Origin: Pegoplata infirma
Taxonomy: Eukaryota; Arthropoda; Insecta; Diptera; Anthomyiidae
Length of the DNA stretch: 64,000 bases
Reading direction: 5' to 3'
Assembly (NCBI GenBank): GCA_963921195.1
Contig: OY992536.1
Span: forward strand, 242,084,023 to 242,148,022
In this document: piece by piece, positions 45,151-57,423 of the stretch
Layout: each line of letters begins with the position of its first letter
Numbering within the stretch: position 1 is the stretch's first letter
Notes under the pieces: generated by a model
What the model saw: only the letters and a program-made list of their open reading frames with translations
Told to the model about the DNA's origin: nothing
Databases searched by the model: none
Made by a program: the position numbers and the translations under genes

Positions 45151-45590
45151 AATCGGAAAATTTTTTTGTTTTTTAGAAAATATGTGTCTGCACATGATTT
45201 TTTATGTCGATAAATCGACTTAAATCTGTGTTAAAAATTACTTCGAAATTAATTTTTTTTTAAATCAAAATTTGGAAAATTTTCTTCAGTTTTTTTAAGA
45301 TCACACAGAAAAATAACTTTAATTTCTGAGTTTTTCAAAATTCGTTTGCTGATTTTTTAGGTGCCTCAATTAAAAGCCAGTTATAACAACCGAATTCGGT
45401 TAACACTACTGATATTGAACTAAATGCAAATGTTCCAAACGATTTTTGTTTCAATAACTGACTTTCGGATGGAAATTAGCAAATTTGTTTTCTGCGCGTT
45501 TTCATGATTTTTGAGGACAATTTTTTCAGAATTTGGTTTTTCTCAGTCAGTTAAATTCAGTTTCAGAGACAGGTGATAGAGAATTCTTTC
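45151..45590. other. AT-rich DNA; part resembles the 58.9-kb MITE
   Basis: CACACAGAAAAATAAC (45304) and CAACCGAATTCGGTTAACAC (45388) recall the ends and core of the 58900-59109 MITE. No defined element. Confidence 0.4.
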
Positions 45591-45594
45591 GGAA

Positions 45595-45775
45595 TCTTTT
45601 TTATATGAATCAGTTATATTGTGTTTGAGAGACAAACATTGAGAAGCAAAGAACAGAAATAGTCATTTAAAAAAACTGAACACTAAACAAATGGTTTTTC
45701 TTTTAAAAACGACAAAACGTAAATCGTTTTAAATAAACCACAAGCAGTTAATGACATAATTTTTTGAGTGTAAAA
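45595..45775 (-). repeat. iota repeat, copy 3 (partial)
   Basis: CAAAGAACAGAAATAGTCAT, ACTGAACACTAAACAAATGG and CAGTTAATGACATAATTTTT match the beginning of iota (rc of 3085-3170 and 61430-61525). The tRNA-like part is absent. Confidence 0.65.
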
Positions 45776-46012
45776 AAATCCTGGCGATTGAAGAAATTTT
45801 TTTAGAAAAAATTCCTGCGAATTTTGTAATCTTGACCAAAACATTAAATCATGATAATGTTATTCTAAAGATTTGGGTTTAGTTGCCAAAATTAAGTTTT
45901 TTAGGAAAAAATAATGCCATTTCATGCAAAACTACTTGCAATATCGGTCGATTATCCCATTAGGTTTTTATGTTATAGATCCATTTCTATGGTACTCTTT
46001 CCATATATTTAA

Positions 46013-46650
46013 GCCTGCCCCGAAAAAAGGCTCTTTTAAAAATTTCGCTTGGTAATTGGAAATAAATGATGCGTTTTACAGAGCTGATAATGGGAGAATA
46101 ATTTAAAAAAAAAATTGGAATCTGTCTTTGCCTCCCTACAACCTGTTTAAGTTCACAATCGTAGTGTATTTTGTAAAAAAAAAAATAGTTTTGCCCGATA
46201 TTGGTGTCATAATTAGCGGAATGTTTAGTACATAAAGGGAAAATATTTAAAAAGTTTTCATGGAGTTAATTTGGTCCACCAGAGAATTTTACGAAAAAAA
46301 CCCGAAGTTTTTGGCATTATTGAACTTAAAATTTTTATATTGACGCTGATGTTACTCAATCAAGCTCAAAGGGTACAATAAATCGTCCATGTTCTTTTGG
46401 TACCATTTAAAGCCATTAAAAAAAAAAATTAAAAAAAGGCGAAAAAAAATATTTTTTTACAAGTTTTTCAACAAAAATTTAATAAGTGGATCAAATTTCA
46501 TCAAGCAAATATTTTTCCCTTAATGTACTCCACATTCTGCTAATTTTGACACCAAAAATATTTTTTTTGAAAAAATACACTCATTATCAGCTCTTGAAAG
46601 AGCGTGGTTTTTTTGCAATTACCTTAAATTAAATTTTTCGGGACAGTCTA
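46013..46650. mobile_element. mu MITE, CTGCCCCGAAAAA ends
   Basis: GCCTGCCCCGAAAAAAGG at the left and TTTTTCGGGACAGTCT at the right are inverted. Inner matches include AGAGCTGATAATGGG against CATTATCAGCTCTT. It interrupts R1 copy C. A lone similar end (ATGCCCCGAAAACGG) is at 27400. Confidence 0.72.
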
Positions 46651-46866
46651 ATATAAACCAGTCCATCAGTCTATTGAAAGCAAGATGTAGTCCAAACCAA
46701 AAGAGCTGTAAATTTTTTACATCAGTGTATTACTTAAGTGCAAAAAAGTATTTTTTACATTTTGGAGAGTATAAAAAATTCGGAACAGAAGAATTTAACA
46801 CTCTAACTTGTTTTTTGTACATTTGTTAAACAAATGGAATATTTTTATGTCAGAATTGTAGACTTA

Positions 46867-47402
46867 CAAGGAAGGTCTTTCACAGGGCACCTACCGATTG
46901 TCCTAAAACTTCCATATAGGAAAGAGGGGAGCAAAAAAAAAGTTACCTGTTATTTTATAGCTGCCAAAACTCACATTTAGCGGGTCAAAGGGGAGGGGGA
47001 AAAACGAGACTTTTTGGGGTTTTTCCCATTTCTTCAAAAGAAACTATAGGAACATTTTATACAGGTCGAAAGGTTTTTTGAAGGCCTCTCCAATGGTTTA
47101 TTTGTCTTCGTTAAGTTCGTAATTGTTAAAAATGTGTAATTTTTGGGGTAGTTTATATGGAGATGTAAATACGTACGACCGCCAAAATCGTGTATAATAA
47201 TCTCTATCAAAATTAAGCTGACCCGTATTTTTTCGTTTGGCGAAATTCCTGCTAGTTGGACTTTATACGGATTTTCCCGAATGCCCTTATTTTTTCATAC
47301 GGTGGCAACCCCTTTTTAAAGTTGAGATTTGGCAGCTAAAAAAAACAGGTAACTCTTATTTTTCAGGGCAATCGGTGGGTGCCCTGTGAAAGACCTTCCT
47401 TG
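46867..47402. mobile_element. nu MITE, copy 1 (CAAGGAAGGTC ends)
   Basis: CAAGGAAGGTCTTTCACAGG and its complement CCTGTGAAAGACCTTCCTTG are perfect inverted ends, extended by CACCTACCGATTG/CAATCGGTGGGTG. TTA stands on both sides, suggesting a TA or TTA duplication. Copy 2 is at 59943-60542 and a fragment at 62430-62530. Confidence 0.9.
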
Positions 47403-47616
47403 TTAGCTTAGGTGAAAATAATGCAAAAAAATTAAAAAATTACGATGAAAAAAAATTTCTTACGAAAACAATATTTTTGGTGAAAAAAAAGTTTTTGATA
47501 AGGAAAAAAAAAATTGGATGAAATAAAAAACTTAATAAACAAATTTTTTTATAAGAAAAAATTTGATGAAAAAAATTTTGATGAAAAATATTTTGATGAA
47601 AAAAAAATTATGAAAA

Positions 47617-48429
47617 ACAAGTAAGAATGTTGTAGTCGGTCAAGACCGACCCTACATTAGTGTTTTACGGAAAATGGGTCCCAAGTCCAAACACGGACCG
47701 GTTGGATCTGCCTTTTGTTAGATCTTTATTTAGTGTAGAAAACATACATAGATAAAATTTTAGTAGAATTGGTTTATTTTTATCAATAGACCGATTTAAC
47801 TGAATATCGCTCGAAATTTGTATAGGGGGGCCCAAAAACGGTCCAATTATATTCCGATTTGATTAGGTTACTAAAGTACACGTTTAATACCTAAAAATAA
47901 AATTTGTATCAAATATTTCCATTTTTATGAATTTTTGAGGGAATTATGTGAAAATCGGGAGGGTGGTTTGTATGGGGACTACCAGAAGGACTGATCCGGT
48001 TCCTTTGAAATTTGAAATGATGATTCGTGCATACAAAATTTGATTACCTGCTAAAATTATCAAAGCGATATCCAATATAATACGGATATTAAAGTCATTT
48101 AAGCCGAATCCAAAGGGGGCATTTGTATGGGGCTAGGTTTTAGAATGAACCGAGTTTCTCCAATTTCAATAGGTTTCGTCCTTGGGCCAAAATATGATTA
48201 AGTTGCAAATTTCAAGTCAATTAATTGAAAATTGCGCGTATCGTGCTTAAACCTACAGATGGACAGACGGACAAACGGACGGACGGACAGACGGACGGAA
48301 ATTGCTAAATCGACTCAAAAAGTAATTCTGTGTCGATCGGTTTACTTGAAGGTAGGTCTAGGACCAATATTTCGGGTAGTTACAAACATCAGCACAAACT
48401 CATTATACCCTGTACAACAGGGTATAAAA
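47617..48429 (+). mobile_element. epsilon GTCY element, copy 1
   Basis: Begins ACAAGTAAGAATGTTGTAGT followed by the palindrome GGTCAAGACC, carries the GACAGACGGACAAACGGACG run (48261-48299) and ends with the hairpin TATACCCTGTACAACAGGGT. The architecture is the same as alpha and beta with an unrelated body. A near-identical subfamily copy follows at 48459. Frames at 48232-48608 are element sequence. Confidence 0.85.
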
Positions 48430-48458
48430 AGTTTATGAAAAAAAAAATTTATGAAAAA

Positions 48459-49235
48459 ACTAGTAAGAAAGTTATAGTTGGTCAAGACCGACCATATGAT
48501 ACCCTACACCAGTGTTTTCCGGAAAATGGGTCCCAAGTGCAAACATGGACCGATTGTATCTGTCTTTTGTTAGATCTTTATTTAGTGCAGAAAACACACA
48601 CAGATTAATTTTAGTGGAATTGGTTTATTTTTTGTCAATAAACCAATTTAACTGAATATCGGTGGAAATTTTTATATGGGGGACTAAGTCCAAAAATGGG
48701 CCAGTTATATTCCGATTTGATTTGATTACTGAAGTACACGTTTAACACCTAAAAATAAAATTTTTATCAAATATTTCCATTTTTATGAATTTTGAGGGAA
48801 TTATGTGAATATCGGGAAGGTGGTTTGTATGGGGACTCCCAGAAGGACTAACCCGATTTCTTTGAAATTTGGAATGGTGATTTGTGCATATAAAATTTGA
48901 TTACCTGCTGAATTTAAACGCGACATCTATTTTAATACGGTTATAAGAGTCATTTAAGTCGAATACTAAGAGGGCGTTTGTATGAGGGCTAGGTCTTAAC
49001 ATAGACCGATTTTCTCCAATTTCAATAGGCTCCATATAGGTCCATGGACCAAAAGATGCTTAAGTTTCAAATTTCAAGTCAATTGATGAAAAATTGCGAC
49101 CTGTATCGTGCATAAACCGATAGATGGACAGACGGACGGACGGACAGACATAGCTAAATCGACTCAAAAAGTAATTCTGAGTCGATCGGTATACTTGAAG
49201 GTAGGTCTATGACCAATACCACAGGGTATAAAAAA
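48459..49235 (+). mobile_element. epsilon GTCY element, copy 2
   Basis: Begins ACTAGTAAGAAAGTTATAGT with the GGTCAAGACC palindrome, keeps the GGACAGACGGACGGACGGAC run (49126-49150), and ends ACCACAGGGTATAAAAAATT with a shortened 3' hairpin. Confidence 0.83.
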
Positions 49236-49741
49236 TTGATAAAAAAATTATTAAAAAAAATTATGAAAAAAAAAAATATGAAAAAATATGAAAAAAAATG
49301 ATAAAACAAAATTTGATGAAAAAACAGAAATTGATGAAAAAAAAAAAATTGTGATAAAAAAACTTATGAAAAAAAAAAAATTTATGAAAAAAAAGTTGAT
49401 GAAAAAAAAATTTGTCTCGATGTTATTACAAATTTGATGAAAAAAAAAAATTATGACAAAAAAATTGTTGGAAAAAAATTGATGAAAAAAAATGTTGACG
49501 GAAAAAAATTTTTCTTGAAAAGTAATTGTGTTACGTTTTATTCATCTTGTGAAAGATGGGTTTATTCACCAGCAGGTAAATAATTACAAATCGAAGTTAC
49601 AAACATTTTTGGTTGTAAATAAATTAAAATAGTAATTCTTATTTTCTTTTTGTTATTTGGCAGCTTATATTGTCAAACTGAGGTGGCGTCCTGCAACATT
49701 TTTTAAATAGGACACAGCCTAGAAACATTATCATGTTAAAA

Positions 49742-50618
49742 ACTTTTTGTAGAGGAGGACATTAAAGCTGTTAAAATTCTTCTAAGAATCTAAGTTTTTT
49801 ATACCTTTAAAATTCTTTAAAGTGAATGTTTTTATATAAAATGAACTGTATAACAAATGATTTTAAAACTTAGATTTGTTTTTTAATATTTACCACCCAC
49901 ACGAAGAGTAAGTAAATGAAAGTGTATGTAGATGATGTGGGAAAAATTATTATTCTGATGTTTGATAGTGGTATTTTCTTTAGCTGTAACATTTTGATGA
50001 ATGATGTGTTACATTTTGGTGTGGAAGAGTGAACATTACTTAAAAAACGAAAATGTGAAGTAAAAGAGAAAAGAAATCCATATTTTATTTTCACATAACT
50101 TCATCCTTTTTTGTTAACAAAAAAAAAGCAAATATTCTTAAAATTTATTCACAATTCAACTGTTTTTTACAAAATAAAATATGTATTTACTCGTATATTG
50201 TTAAATGTATCTCTTTTTTTTATTTAAATACATTGAAATTTAGGTTTATATTATTTCATTTCAAAAGATTTTCCGGTATATATTTTTTTAATTTTTTCTA
50301 TACATAATGGATTTTTTTTTCTTTTATGTCGAAAAAGGGTATCATTTCCACAAAATTTTATTTTTGCAATATTTTTTAGAAAATGATTGCGATTGATAAA
50401 TCATATCTACATACTAACCACCATCAATACAACAGTAACATTCAATCATTTTGTCCTCAATAACTGATTTCCGATCTGTTATGGAGTAAAATAAATAATT
50501 TTAATTTATTAAATATTTTATTTTTGCAGCAAAAAATATTTTACAAATCGTGATTGCAAGAAATGGAATATTTAATTGATTAAAATTTTATAACTGTCAC
50601 TATATAAAGCGGTTTTTA
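49742..50618. other. AT-rich DNA without recognised features
   Basis: Small frames at 49870-50094 and 50572-50814 show no recognisable domain. Confidence 0.4.
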
Positions 50619-50621
50619 CCA

Positions 50622-51355
50622 TCCCAGCAAAACTTTGGTAATGGGTAGTGATTATATAACACATTACCAGGTAATGTATATACCTTATTTGTAGCATTAT
50701 TTTATTATGTCTTATCAAACATTTGTTCCACAACGTATTATTTTCAAGTGAAAAATAATGCATTACTAATAATTTGCTACGTAATGCATGATTATTGGAA
50801 AAATTGTATTTCATATTTATTATTTCTAAACGTTAAATCATGGATGACTTATATTTGGTTACATTATGTATTATTTGAAAGTTTGAAATAATGCATTATT
50901 TATAATTGGATGCATAATGCATTACAATAACATAAAAAATAATTATTTTTAAAAAAATTCATAAGTTTAAGCTAGAGATGGGCTCACGACAGGAAATTTC
51001 TAACGACACACACTCACGAGCATATTTTATCTACTTACACTCACTAAAAATCACGTGAGTAAATTTAATTCAAAATTACTTTTTCACTACTCGTAACACC
51101 TTATATATTATCTACTGGAATGCTATATTATTTCATTTCTCGTAACCTAGAAAATATCATATATTTTACAACTTACTCGTATTCTTCGTTATAAATTTAT
51201 GACTTATTTTATACCTTACTGGTATTCTTTGTGATAATGTGGATGCATTACTTTGAGTCTCATCGCCTGTTAAAATCATCAATGCTGCAATGTATAAAAT
51301 AAGAGATCCTATACCATATTTTATACCTTATTTGGTAATCTAAGTTTTGCTGGGA
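50622..51355. mobile_element. eta inverted-repeat element (CCCAGCAAAACTT ends)
   Basis: TCCCAGCAAAACTTTGGTAA at the left and AAGTTTTGCTGGGAT at the right. The interior is rich in TAATGCATTA words. A truncated hAT-type MITE (TAGAGATGGGCTCACGAC, 50973) sits in it. Part of the right half (GAGATCCTATACC, ATCATCAATGCTGCAATGTA) recurs inverted at 54535-54712. Confidence 0.75.
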
Positions 51356-52140
51356 TAGACAAAAAAAAATTATTGATTTTTTATTTTTTTTGGATTTTAA
51401 AAAAATTAAAATATATTTTCATTTTAAAAAATTATTTTGAAATCAAATTTGAAGAGTGTTTTATTTAAAAAAAAATCATTCAAATTTAACGGATTTAATA
51501 GATTTTCTCTTTAAAATCCTTAACGTATTTTCATTAAACTTAAATTCCTTGTTATATTTTTTTTAAAGCTTAATTTTTTTTAGAACTGCAAGATGACTAT
51601 TCAATGCTTATATCAGTGCAGACAAAACTACAAACATAAGTATTGAATTACGTACACTCAAAAGAAAATCTCTGCCCGTGTGAATATCGATTTTAAATTA
51701 TCTGATCTGCTTTGATACGGGGTCACGTGCCCCCTCTTTTCGATTCGAAAATTTTTAAAATTCTATAAACAAAAAGGTATTATACAAAAAAAAAAATTCA
51801 CAAGTTTCTAAATATTTTGATTTTAAGAGAAGAAATTTTATTTTTTTTATAAAAACTCTAGAGTTTGAATTAGTTTCGTTTTTAAAAAGTCATTGATACC
51901 GCAAAATCAGTAAAATAGGATAAAAAACACATAATATGACTTTTATCTAATAAAAATTATGCATCAGCATCATGAAAATTAATTTCTACAAAACAATTTT
52001 CAAACAAAAGGTTAAGGGAAGTATCTCAACCCTTTCAACCGATTTCCCTGAAACTTAAAAGACGATTTGAAATTTACACATTTTCATAAAAAAAAATATT
52101 TAACGAAGCCAAATATTTACAAGGTTGTGCCTCCGATAGG
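51356..52140. other. AT-rich DNA without recognised features
   Basis: Nothing recognised. Confidence 0.35.
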
Positions 52141-52870
52141 CATTAAAAAATTTATTCTCGTATGAAAATATCATATAGTTTCTTAGGGAGAAATGACTGA
52201 AAAATCCAAAATTCGCCATTTTTTACCTATTTTTTTAACCCAAAAGTCCCCGATGTGGCCACTGAGCCGAGACACCACAACCTTAGAATTGATTCTTTTA
52301 TATGAAGGTTTCTTCGTCAACTCTTTAAACACAGGTTTTTGTGGTCGTTTGAGATAATTGTAAAGTTGAAACTTTAAAATTCAAAATGGCGGATCCAACA
52401 TGGCGATAAATACTTTTAAAAAATAAGTTCCTTGAAACTTTTTATGCCCGAGTTTTTGGGGTCGCTAAATAAATAAAAATATCACCATGTTGGATCCGAC
52501 ATTTTGAATTTTAAAAATCCAACTCCAAATTTATTTTAAGCGACTGCAAGAAGCCGTGCTGGAAGAATTTTAGGCAAATGTGTAATATTTTTAAAAATTT
52601 AGGCGCCATATTGAAATTCAAAACCGCCACTCGGCATTCAAAAACAAATATTTTAAAGAAATTTCTAACAATTTTTAAAAAATTTCTAAACCCATACCAA
52701 GAAGGGTGGCCTGGTTGACGAAGAAACCCTCAAAAAAAATTTTACTTTCGAAGACGAAAATCGTGTTGGGGGGGGGGCTATAGGTGTAGTTAAATGAAAT
52801 ATTAATTGGCGATGACAAAAAAAAATTTTGGGAATTGTGCCCCCCCGTTTTCAAATTCCTGGATACGTCG
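52140..52870. repeat. Decayed relative of the GGCGGATCCAA foldback
   Basis: ATGGCGGATCCAACATGGCG (52386) and CACCATGTTGGATCCGACAT (52483) are inverted to one another, as in the 23155-25700 element. A wider pair is GGTTTCTTCGTCAACTC (52307) against GGTTGACGAAGAAACCCTC (52713). A run of ten Gs (52769-52778) follows. Confidence 0.5.
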
Positions 52871-52984
52871 CTGCTTTGGATTTCACTGAAAATTTGGCTC
52901 ATAGATATCGCCGTTTATATGAGAAATTTTGCCTATTTGGATTTTTAAAATTTGGTGTAGTTTTCCAATTATTGGTGTAGTATC

Positions 52985-53223
52985 CCGTGTAAAAATGAAT
53001 TAGATCTAATCTGATCTGTTTATATCTATTCATATATGATCATGTCAGATAGGATATGATTATATCTAAAATGACCAAAATCGAGATGTAATTATATCTC
53101 GGATTTGGTCAACATTGGCATAAATTTTACATTTTATTATATCTGATCAGATAGAATTATATACAATCAGATGCAATTATATATTATCAGATCAAATCAG
53201 ATCAAATCGATTTTTACATAGGA
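52985..53223. mobile_element. MITE with CCCGTGTAAAAAT ends and GATCAGAT words
   Basis: ATCCCGTGTAAAAATGAATT and ATTTTTACATAGGAT are imperfect inverted ends. The interior is inverted throughout (GATCTAATCTGATCTG against CAGATCAAATCAGATC; AGATGTAATTATATCT centre). Ends resemble the 17429-17699 hairpin MITE. Confidence 0.8.
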
Positions 53224-53280
53224 TTCCAAAAAAAACATTGTCAAATTACTAGAAAAAGTCTCGTATCCCATTTTACCAAT

Positions 53281-53755
53281 ATTTGACAGTTCTCCTTGTT
53301 TTTTAACAAAAATTTATTTATTAAAATTTACATTTTGGTTTGTAATTTTATAATTTTTTTTTTTGCAATTTTACAAATTTTAATGTTTTTTTTACAAAAA
53401 AATCTAGCAAATTCACGAGAACTCCTTCTAAGTTTTTTTACGCCAAAAAAGTTGTAAATTTACAATTTTATTGGTAAAAAGCTTGTAAAATTACAAAAAA
53501 GCTCGTAATTCTTACTAGGAATTCTCGTAAAATAGTAGGTAGCAAAAAATTTAGTAAAGTAACGATTTATCACGCCAAAAAAAAAATTGTTAATTTACAA
53601 TTTTATTGGTAAACATATTGTAAATTACAAAACTATTAGTAAAAAGCTTGTAAAATTACATAGAATTTTTGTCAAATAGCAGGTAGCAAAAAAAAAGTTG
53701 AAACTTTTCTTGTAATTTTTCAAGGTTTATTTTTTTTGAGTGTAACTTTTTCACT
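53281..53755. mobile_element. TTTGAGTGTA-type MITE, relative of 21075-21388
   Basis: CTCCTTCTAAGTTTTTTTAC, GGTAAAAAGCTTGTAAAATT and TAGGAATTCTCGTAAAATAG are the reverse of the 21.1-kb interior. The CTTGTAAAATTACA unit occurs twice, and the right end is TTTTTTTTGAGTGTAA. The left end is indistinct. Confidence 0.65.
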
Positions 53756-53929
53756 ATTAACCCGATTATCACAAGTAATAACTGATATGAATCTTAATCT
53801 AAATCTTCTTCATTTAGAAAACATTTTCAAAAGCATACGGTGTTTTTTAGAAGAGTTGCAAAAATTCAAAAACATTTTTTTTGCGAATATTTAAAAAAGC
53901 ACATCTTCGATTTTTAACAATACTGTTTT

Positions 53930-54510
53930 GTATACCGATTGACTCAGAACTACTAATTGAGTCGATTTAGCGATGTCCGTCTGTCCATCTATCGCTTTAA
54001 GCACGATACAGGTCGCAATTTTCAATCAATTGTCTAGAAATTTGGTGGTTTGGCCCAAGGACATAGCCTATTGAAATCGAAAAAAATCGGTTCATATTAA
54101 GACCTAGCCCCATACAAACGCCTCCTTTTGATTAGGCTTAAATGACCCTTATAACCGTATTGTAATAGATATCGCTTTCATAAAATGGAAATATTTGATA
54201 AAAATTTTATTTTTAGATGTTTAACGTGTACTTTAATAATCTAACCACATCGGAATATAATTGGATCATTTTTGGACTTAGTCCCCCATATAAAAATTTC
54301 GACCGATATTCAGGTAAATCGGTCTTTTGGTAAAAAAATAAGCCAATTCCACTAAAATTTTATCTGTATGTATTTTCTTTACTAAATAAAGATATTACTA
54401 AAGATAGATCTATTCGGTCCGTGTTTGGAATTGGGACCCATTTTCTGGAAAACAAAGGTATAGGGTATCATATGATCGGTTTTAACCGACTTTAACTTTC
54501 TTAATTGTTA
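53930..54510 (-). mobile_element. epsilon GTCY element, 3' truncated
   Basis: On minus, TTAAGAAAGTTAAAGTCGGT at 54505 to GCGATGTCCGTCTGTCC (53971-53987 on plus) and ACTCAGAACTACTAATTGAG. The terminal CCCTG hairpin is missing. Confidence 0.75.
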
Positions 54511-54512
54511 AA

Positions 54513-56215
54513 ATATGTAATTTGGCAATATCTTGAAAATGTTTCTACTTTAAACTTTTTGTATAAAGTAATGCATAGGATCCCTTATTTCATACTTTGC
54601 AGCAACGATGATTTTAAAAGAAATGCATGCAAATTATTACTCATCATCCAGTAAGTATAAAAGTAGTACTTATGAGTGGAAAAAATTACATTACTAAGGA
54701 TTTCCTGGGTTGTTTTGTTTTTTTCTCTTAGCTTTAAAAAAAATCATTACTCTTATGAAAAGTTTGTTGGCTCAAGTCTGATAAATAACTAACACTAGTT
54801 CTCTGAGTGTAAATTTAATTTAATTTTATACTTTTTCTTATTTTGTTCAATAAAAAAAAAAACTTAAATATATATTTGATTTCAAGGTAATCAAAAAGTA
54901 CCAATTCTTCAATGGACCGACAGACAAACATATGGATAGACATTACACACTTTGTTTGTCTTAATATGAAGTTGTTCCACAGTAAAAAGAATACAAAAAC
55001 TAATATTTGATATTTTGAGATGAGCAAGTGAGTAAAAAATTTAAAAAAAGCTGAAATATAAAAATAGATATTTCGGATTCAATTAATTTGTCCACTTCAG
55101 GAATAATTTCAAGTTTGATTAAATATCTACCACTTTACGCTCACAGAAAAAAATTAAAAAAAAAATACATACATACACAAATAGTTTAATTGATATTTTA
55201 TTTTTTTAGTACTTTTTATTCTCAATTCAATTTGATAAATTTATATTGAAAGTTCACTAAATTTTTTTGATTCTTTATATATTTTATTCATTATAAATTT
55301 AAAAATTTTTTGCTGAACCAGCAGCCGCCTTTGCAAAGTAATTCCGAGTCAAGTAGACCATCTAAACCACCTGAATTCATGTATTATTCCCTGGGGCGAA
55401 GTCACAGTTTAGAGCACTAGTTGGTAGCACTGAAATAGCGCTCTTAAAATGCAGTGAAATCGGGTGCCTTTTCAGCGCTAATTGGAACATTAATTTTTAT
55501 TATCAACAAAGAATTTTATATTAAAAGTCTAAAAAAATCTTACTTTTACAGCATCCTAAATAGCGCTCATTGGATTGAAAACATTTTATCACTTTACCAT
55601 CTCTATCGCAAATCATATCAACATAAAAGATTCCTTTAATATTTGTGGAGTTAAATCTTAAGATTGCCTTTTGCAGTCTTCTTTTCTATATTTACTATGG
55701 AATGTTCATAAAATGTAGTTTCTAATGATTTTTATTTGTTTTCAATTCTACTATAATGTGATTTTCTTCGAATCATTAGCGTAGATGGAAGGGGAAAATG
55801 TGTCTGTAAAAGAAAAGACAAATAAAAAGTAAAAACTGGACCTTTGTGAATATATGAATCCTTCAAGAATATAAAAAAGATTATTGCAAAAAAGCTTTAT
55901 ATAAAACGAATCTTTGAAAAAAAATTAAAAAAAAAATCTGTAAAACAAATTGGTGAAAGAAATTTTTCGAAAAAAAGAAAGAAATTTATTTCTATTTTTC
56001 TTAGTTTATTTGGTTTTATTTTCTTTGTTATGTCAGTATGTGATCACAAATTTTACGGTAATGTTGAGAGAACCCGGACAATTTACGATTTCTCTCATAC
56101 ATTTTGATCTACTCGACCGATAAAAAAACAATATTAAGTATCCGACGGTATGAATTACGCAAATTTTTTCTCAATCCTTTCAATGTGTTTAGTACATCCT
56201 CTAAAAGCGTTGATA
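54513..56215. other. Mostly AT-rich DNA without recognised features
   Basis: 54535-54712 is a piece of the eta element. 55340-55640 is less AT-rich (TTGGTAGCACTGAAATAGCG) and contains repeated TAGCGCTC (55436 and 55560). The 61-codon frame there has no recognised domain. Confidence 0.4.
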
Positions 56216-56401
56216 AGTCCGTCCGATAAAAATGAAAAAAAAAATCGTTAACACGAACTGGATAATATATGTTTGAAACTTGAGACTAAGTGTAATAAAA
56301 CTGCATTTACAGTTTTTCTTTTTGTGATCCTGTTTCCTTTTAAAAGAACTTTAAAGTTTTAAAGGATTAAATTTTATAAAACATTTTTTTTTATATTTGT
56401 A

Positions 56402-56686
56402 CTTGTCCTAGGATGCCACTAGTGATAGCAAATGAAGGAGGAGGATCTCCCCTAATTTTTCTATTTTATTTCTTATACATATCAGAAAAATGAGGTTAGT
56501 TAAGTACTTTCGAAAATGTATCCTTCAATATCATTAAAAACGTTCAACAAAATATTTTGATAAAGTTTTTAAATGACTTTATTTATATTATTTTATCCTG
56601 ATATGATAAAATAAAAAAAATTGGAAAATTAGGGGAGATCCTCCTCTTTCATTTGCCATCACCAGCGTCATCATAGGACAAGACAA
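56402..56686. mobile_element. 285-bp MITE (CTTGTCCTAGGATG ends)
   Basis: CTTGTCCTAGGATGCCACTA and the complement ending CATCATAGGACAAG, with arms of about 55 bp that include AGGAGGATCTCCCCTAA against TTAGGGGAGATCCTCCT. Confidence 0.85.
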
Positions 56687-56703
56687 CTTGAACCCTTATA
56701 AAA

Positions 56704-57421
56704 ACAAGTAAGAAAGTTATAATCGGTCAAGACCGACCATATTATACCCTACACCAGTGTTTTCCGGAAAATGTGTCCCAAGAGCAAACATGGACCGATT
56801 GGATCAGTCTTTTGTTAGATCTGTATTTAGTGTAGAAAACACACACAGATCAAATTTTAGTGAATTGGTTTATTTTTTGTCAATTGGCCGATTTTACTGA
56901 ACATCGGTCGAAATTTTTATATGGGGGACTAAGTCCAAAAATTGTGCAATTATATTCCGATTTGATTAGATTACTAAAGTACACGTTTAACACCTAAAAA
57001 TTTTTTTTTATCAAATATTTCCATTTTCATGAATTTTGAGGGATTTATGTGAATATCAGGAGGGTGGTTTGTATGGGGAATGGAATGAAGATTCGTGCAC
57101 ATAAAATTTGATAACCTGCTAAATTCCAAAGCGATATCTGTAATAATACGGTTATTAGAGTCATTTAAGCCGAATTCAAAAGGGGCGTTTGTATGGGGGC
57201 TAGGTCTTAACATGGACCGATTTTCTCCAATTTCTGCTTAAGTTTCAAATTTCAAGTCAATTGATTGAAAATTGCGACCTGTATCGTGCTTAAACCGATA
57301 GATGGACAGACGGACGGACATCGTTAAATCGACTCAAAATGTCATTCTGAGTCGATCGGTATACTTGAAGGTAGGTCTAGGACCAATATTTTGGGAAGTT
57401 ACAGTGGTGTAGGGTATAAAA
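56704..57421 (+). mobile_element. epsilon GTCY element, copy 4
   Basis: ACAAGTAAGAAAGTTATAAT with GGTCAAGACC at the start, GGACAGACGGACGGACATCG at 57304-57323, and GTGTAGGGTATAAAAA at the end. It is followed within 4 bp by delta copy 2. Confidence 0.82.
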
Positions 57422-57423
57422 AA

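Larger units (their letters stand above)
45813..49740 (+). repeat. R1 repeat, copy C, split by four insertions
   Basis: R1 landmarks appear in the order seen in copies A and B: GCGAATTTTGTAATCTTGAC (45817), AAAAGAGCTGTA (about 46700), TTTTTTACATTTTGGAGAGT (46750), the purine tract (47420-49510), TCACCAGCAGGTAAATAATT, and GAGGTGGCGTCCTGCAAC (49680). Insertions are 46013-46650, 46867-47402, 47617-48429 and 48459-49235. Two GTCY elements entered the same purine tract about 30 bp apart. Confidence 0.8.
52874..53945 (-). repeat. tau dispersed repeat, copy 2, split by two MITEs
   Basis: ACTGAAAATTTGGCTCATAG (52885) to GTGTAGTTTTC and then, after the inserts, AAAAGCATACGGTGTTTTTT to TTTTTAACAATACTGTTTTG (53940) match the reverse complement of 19012-19290. 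Confidence 0.65.

Noticed and set aside
55436..55570. Coding exon in the less AT-rich stretch near 55.4 kb
   Set aside because: The frame is short, without domain or convincing splice sites on both sides.
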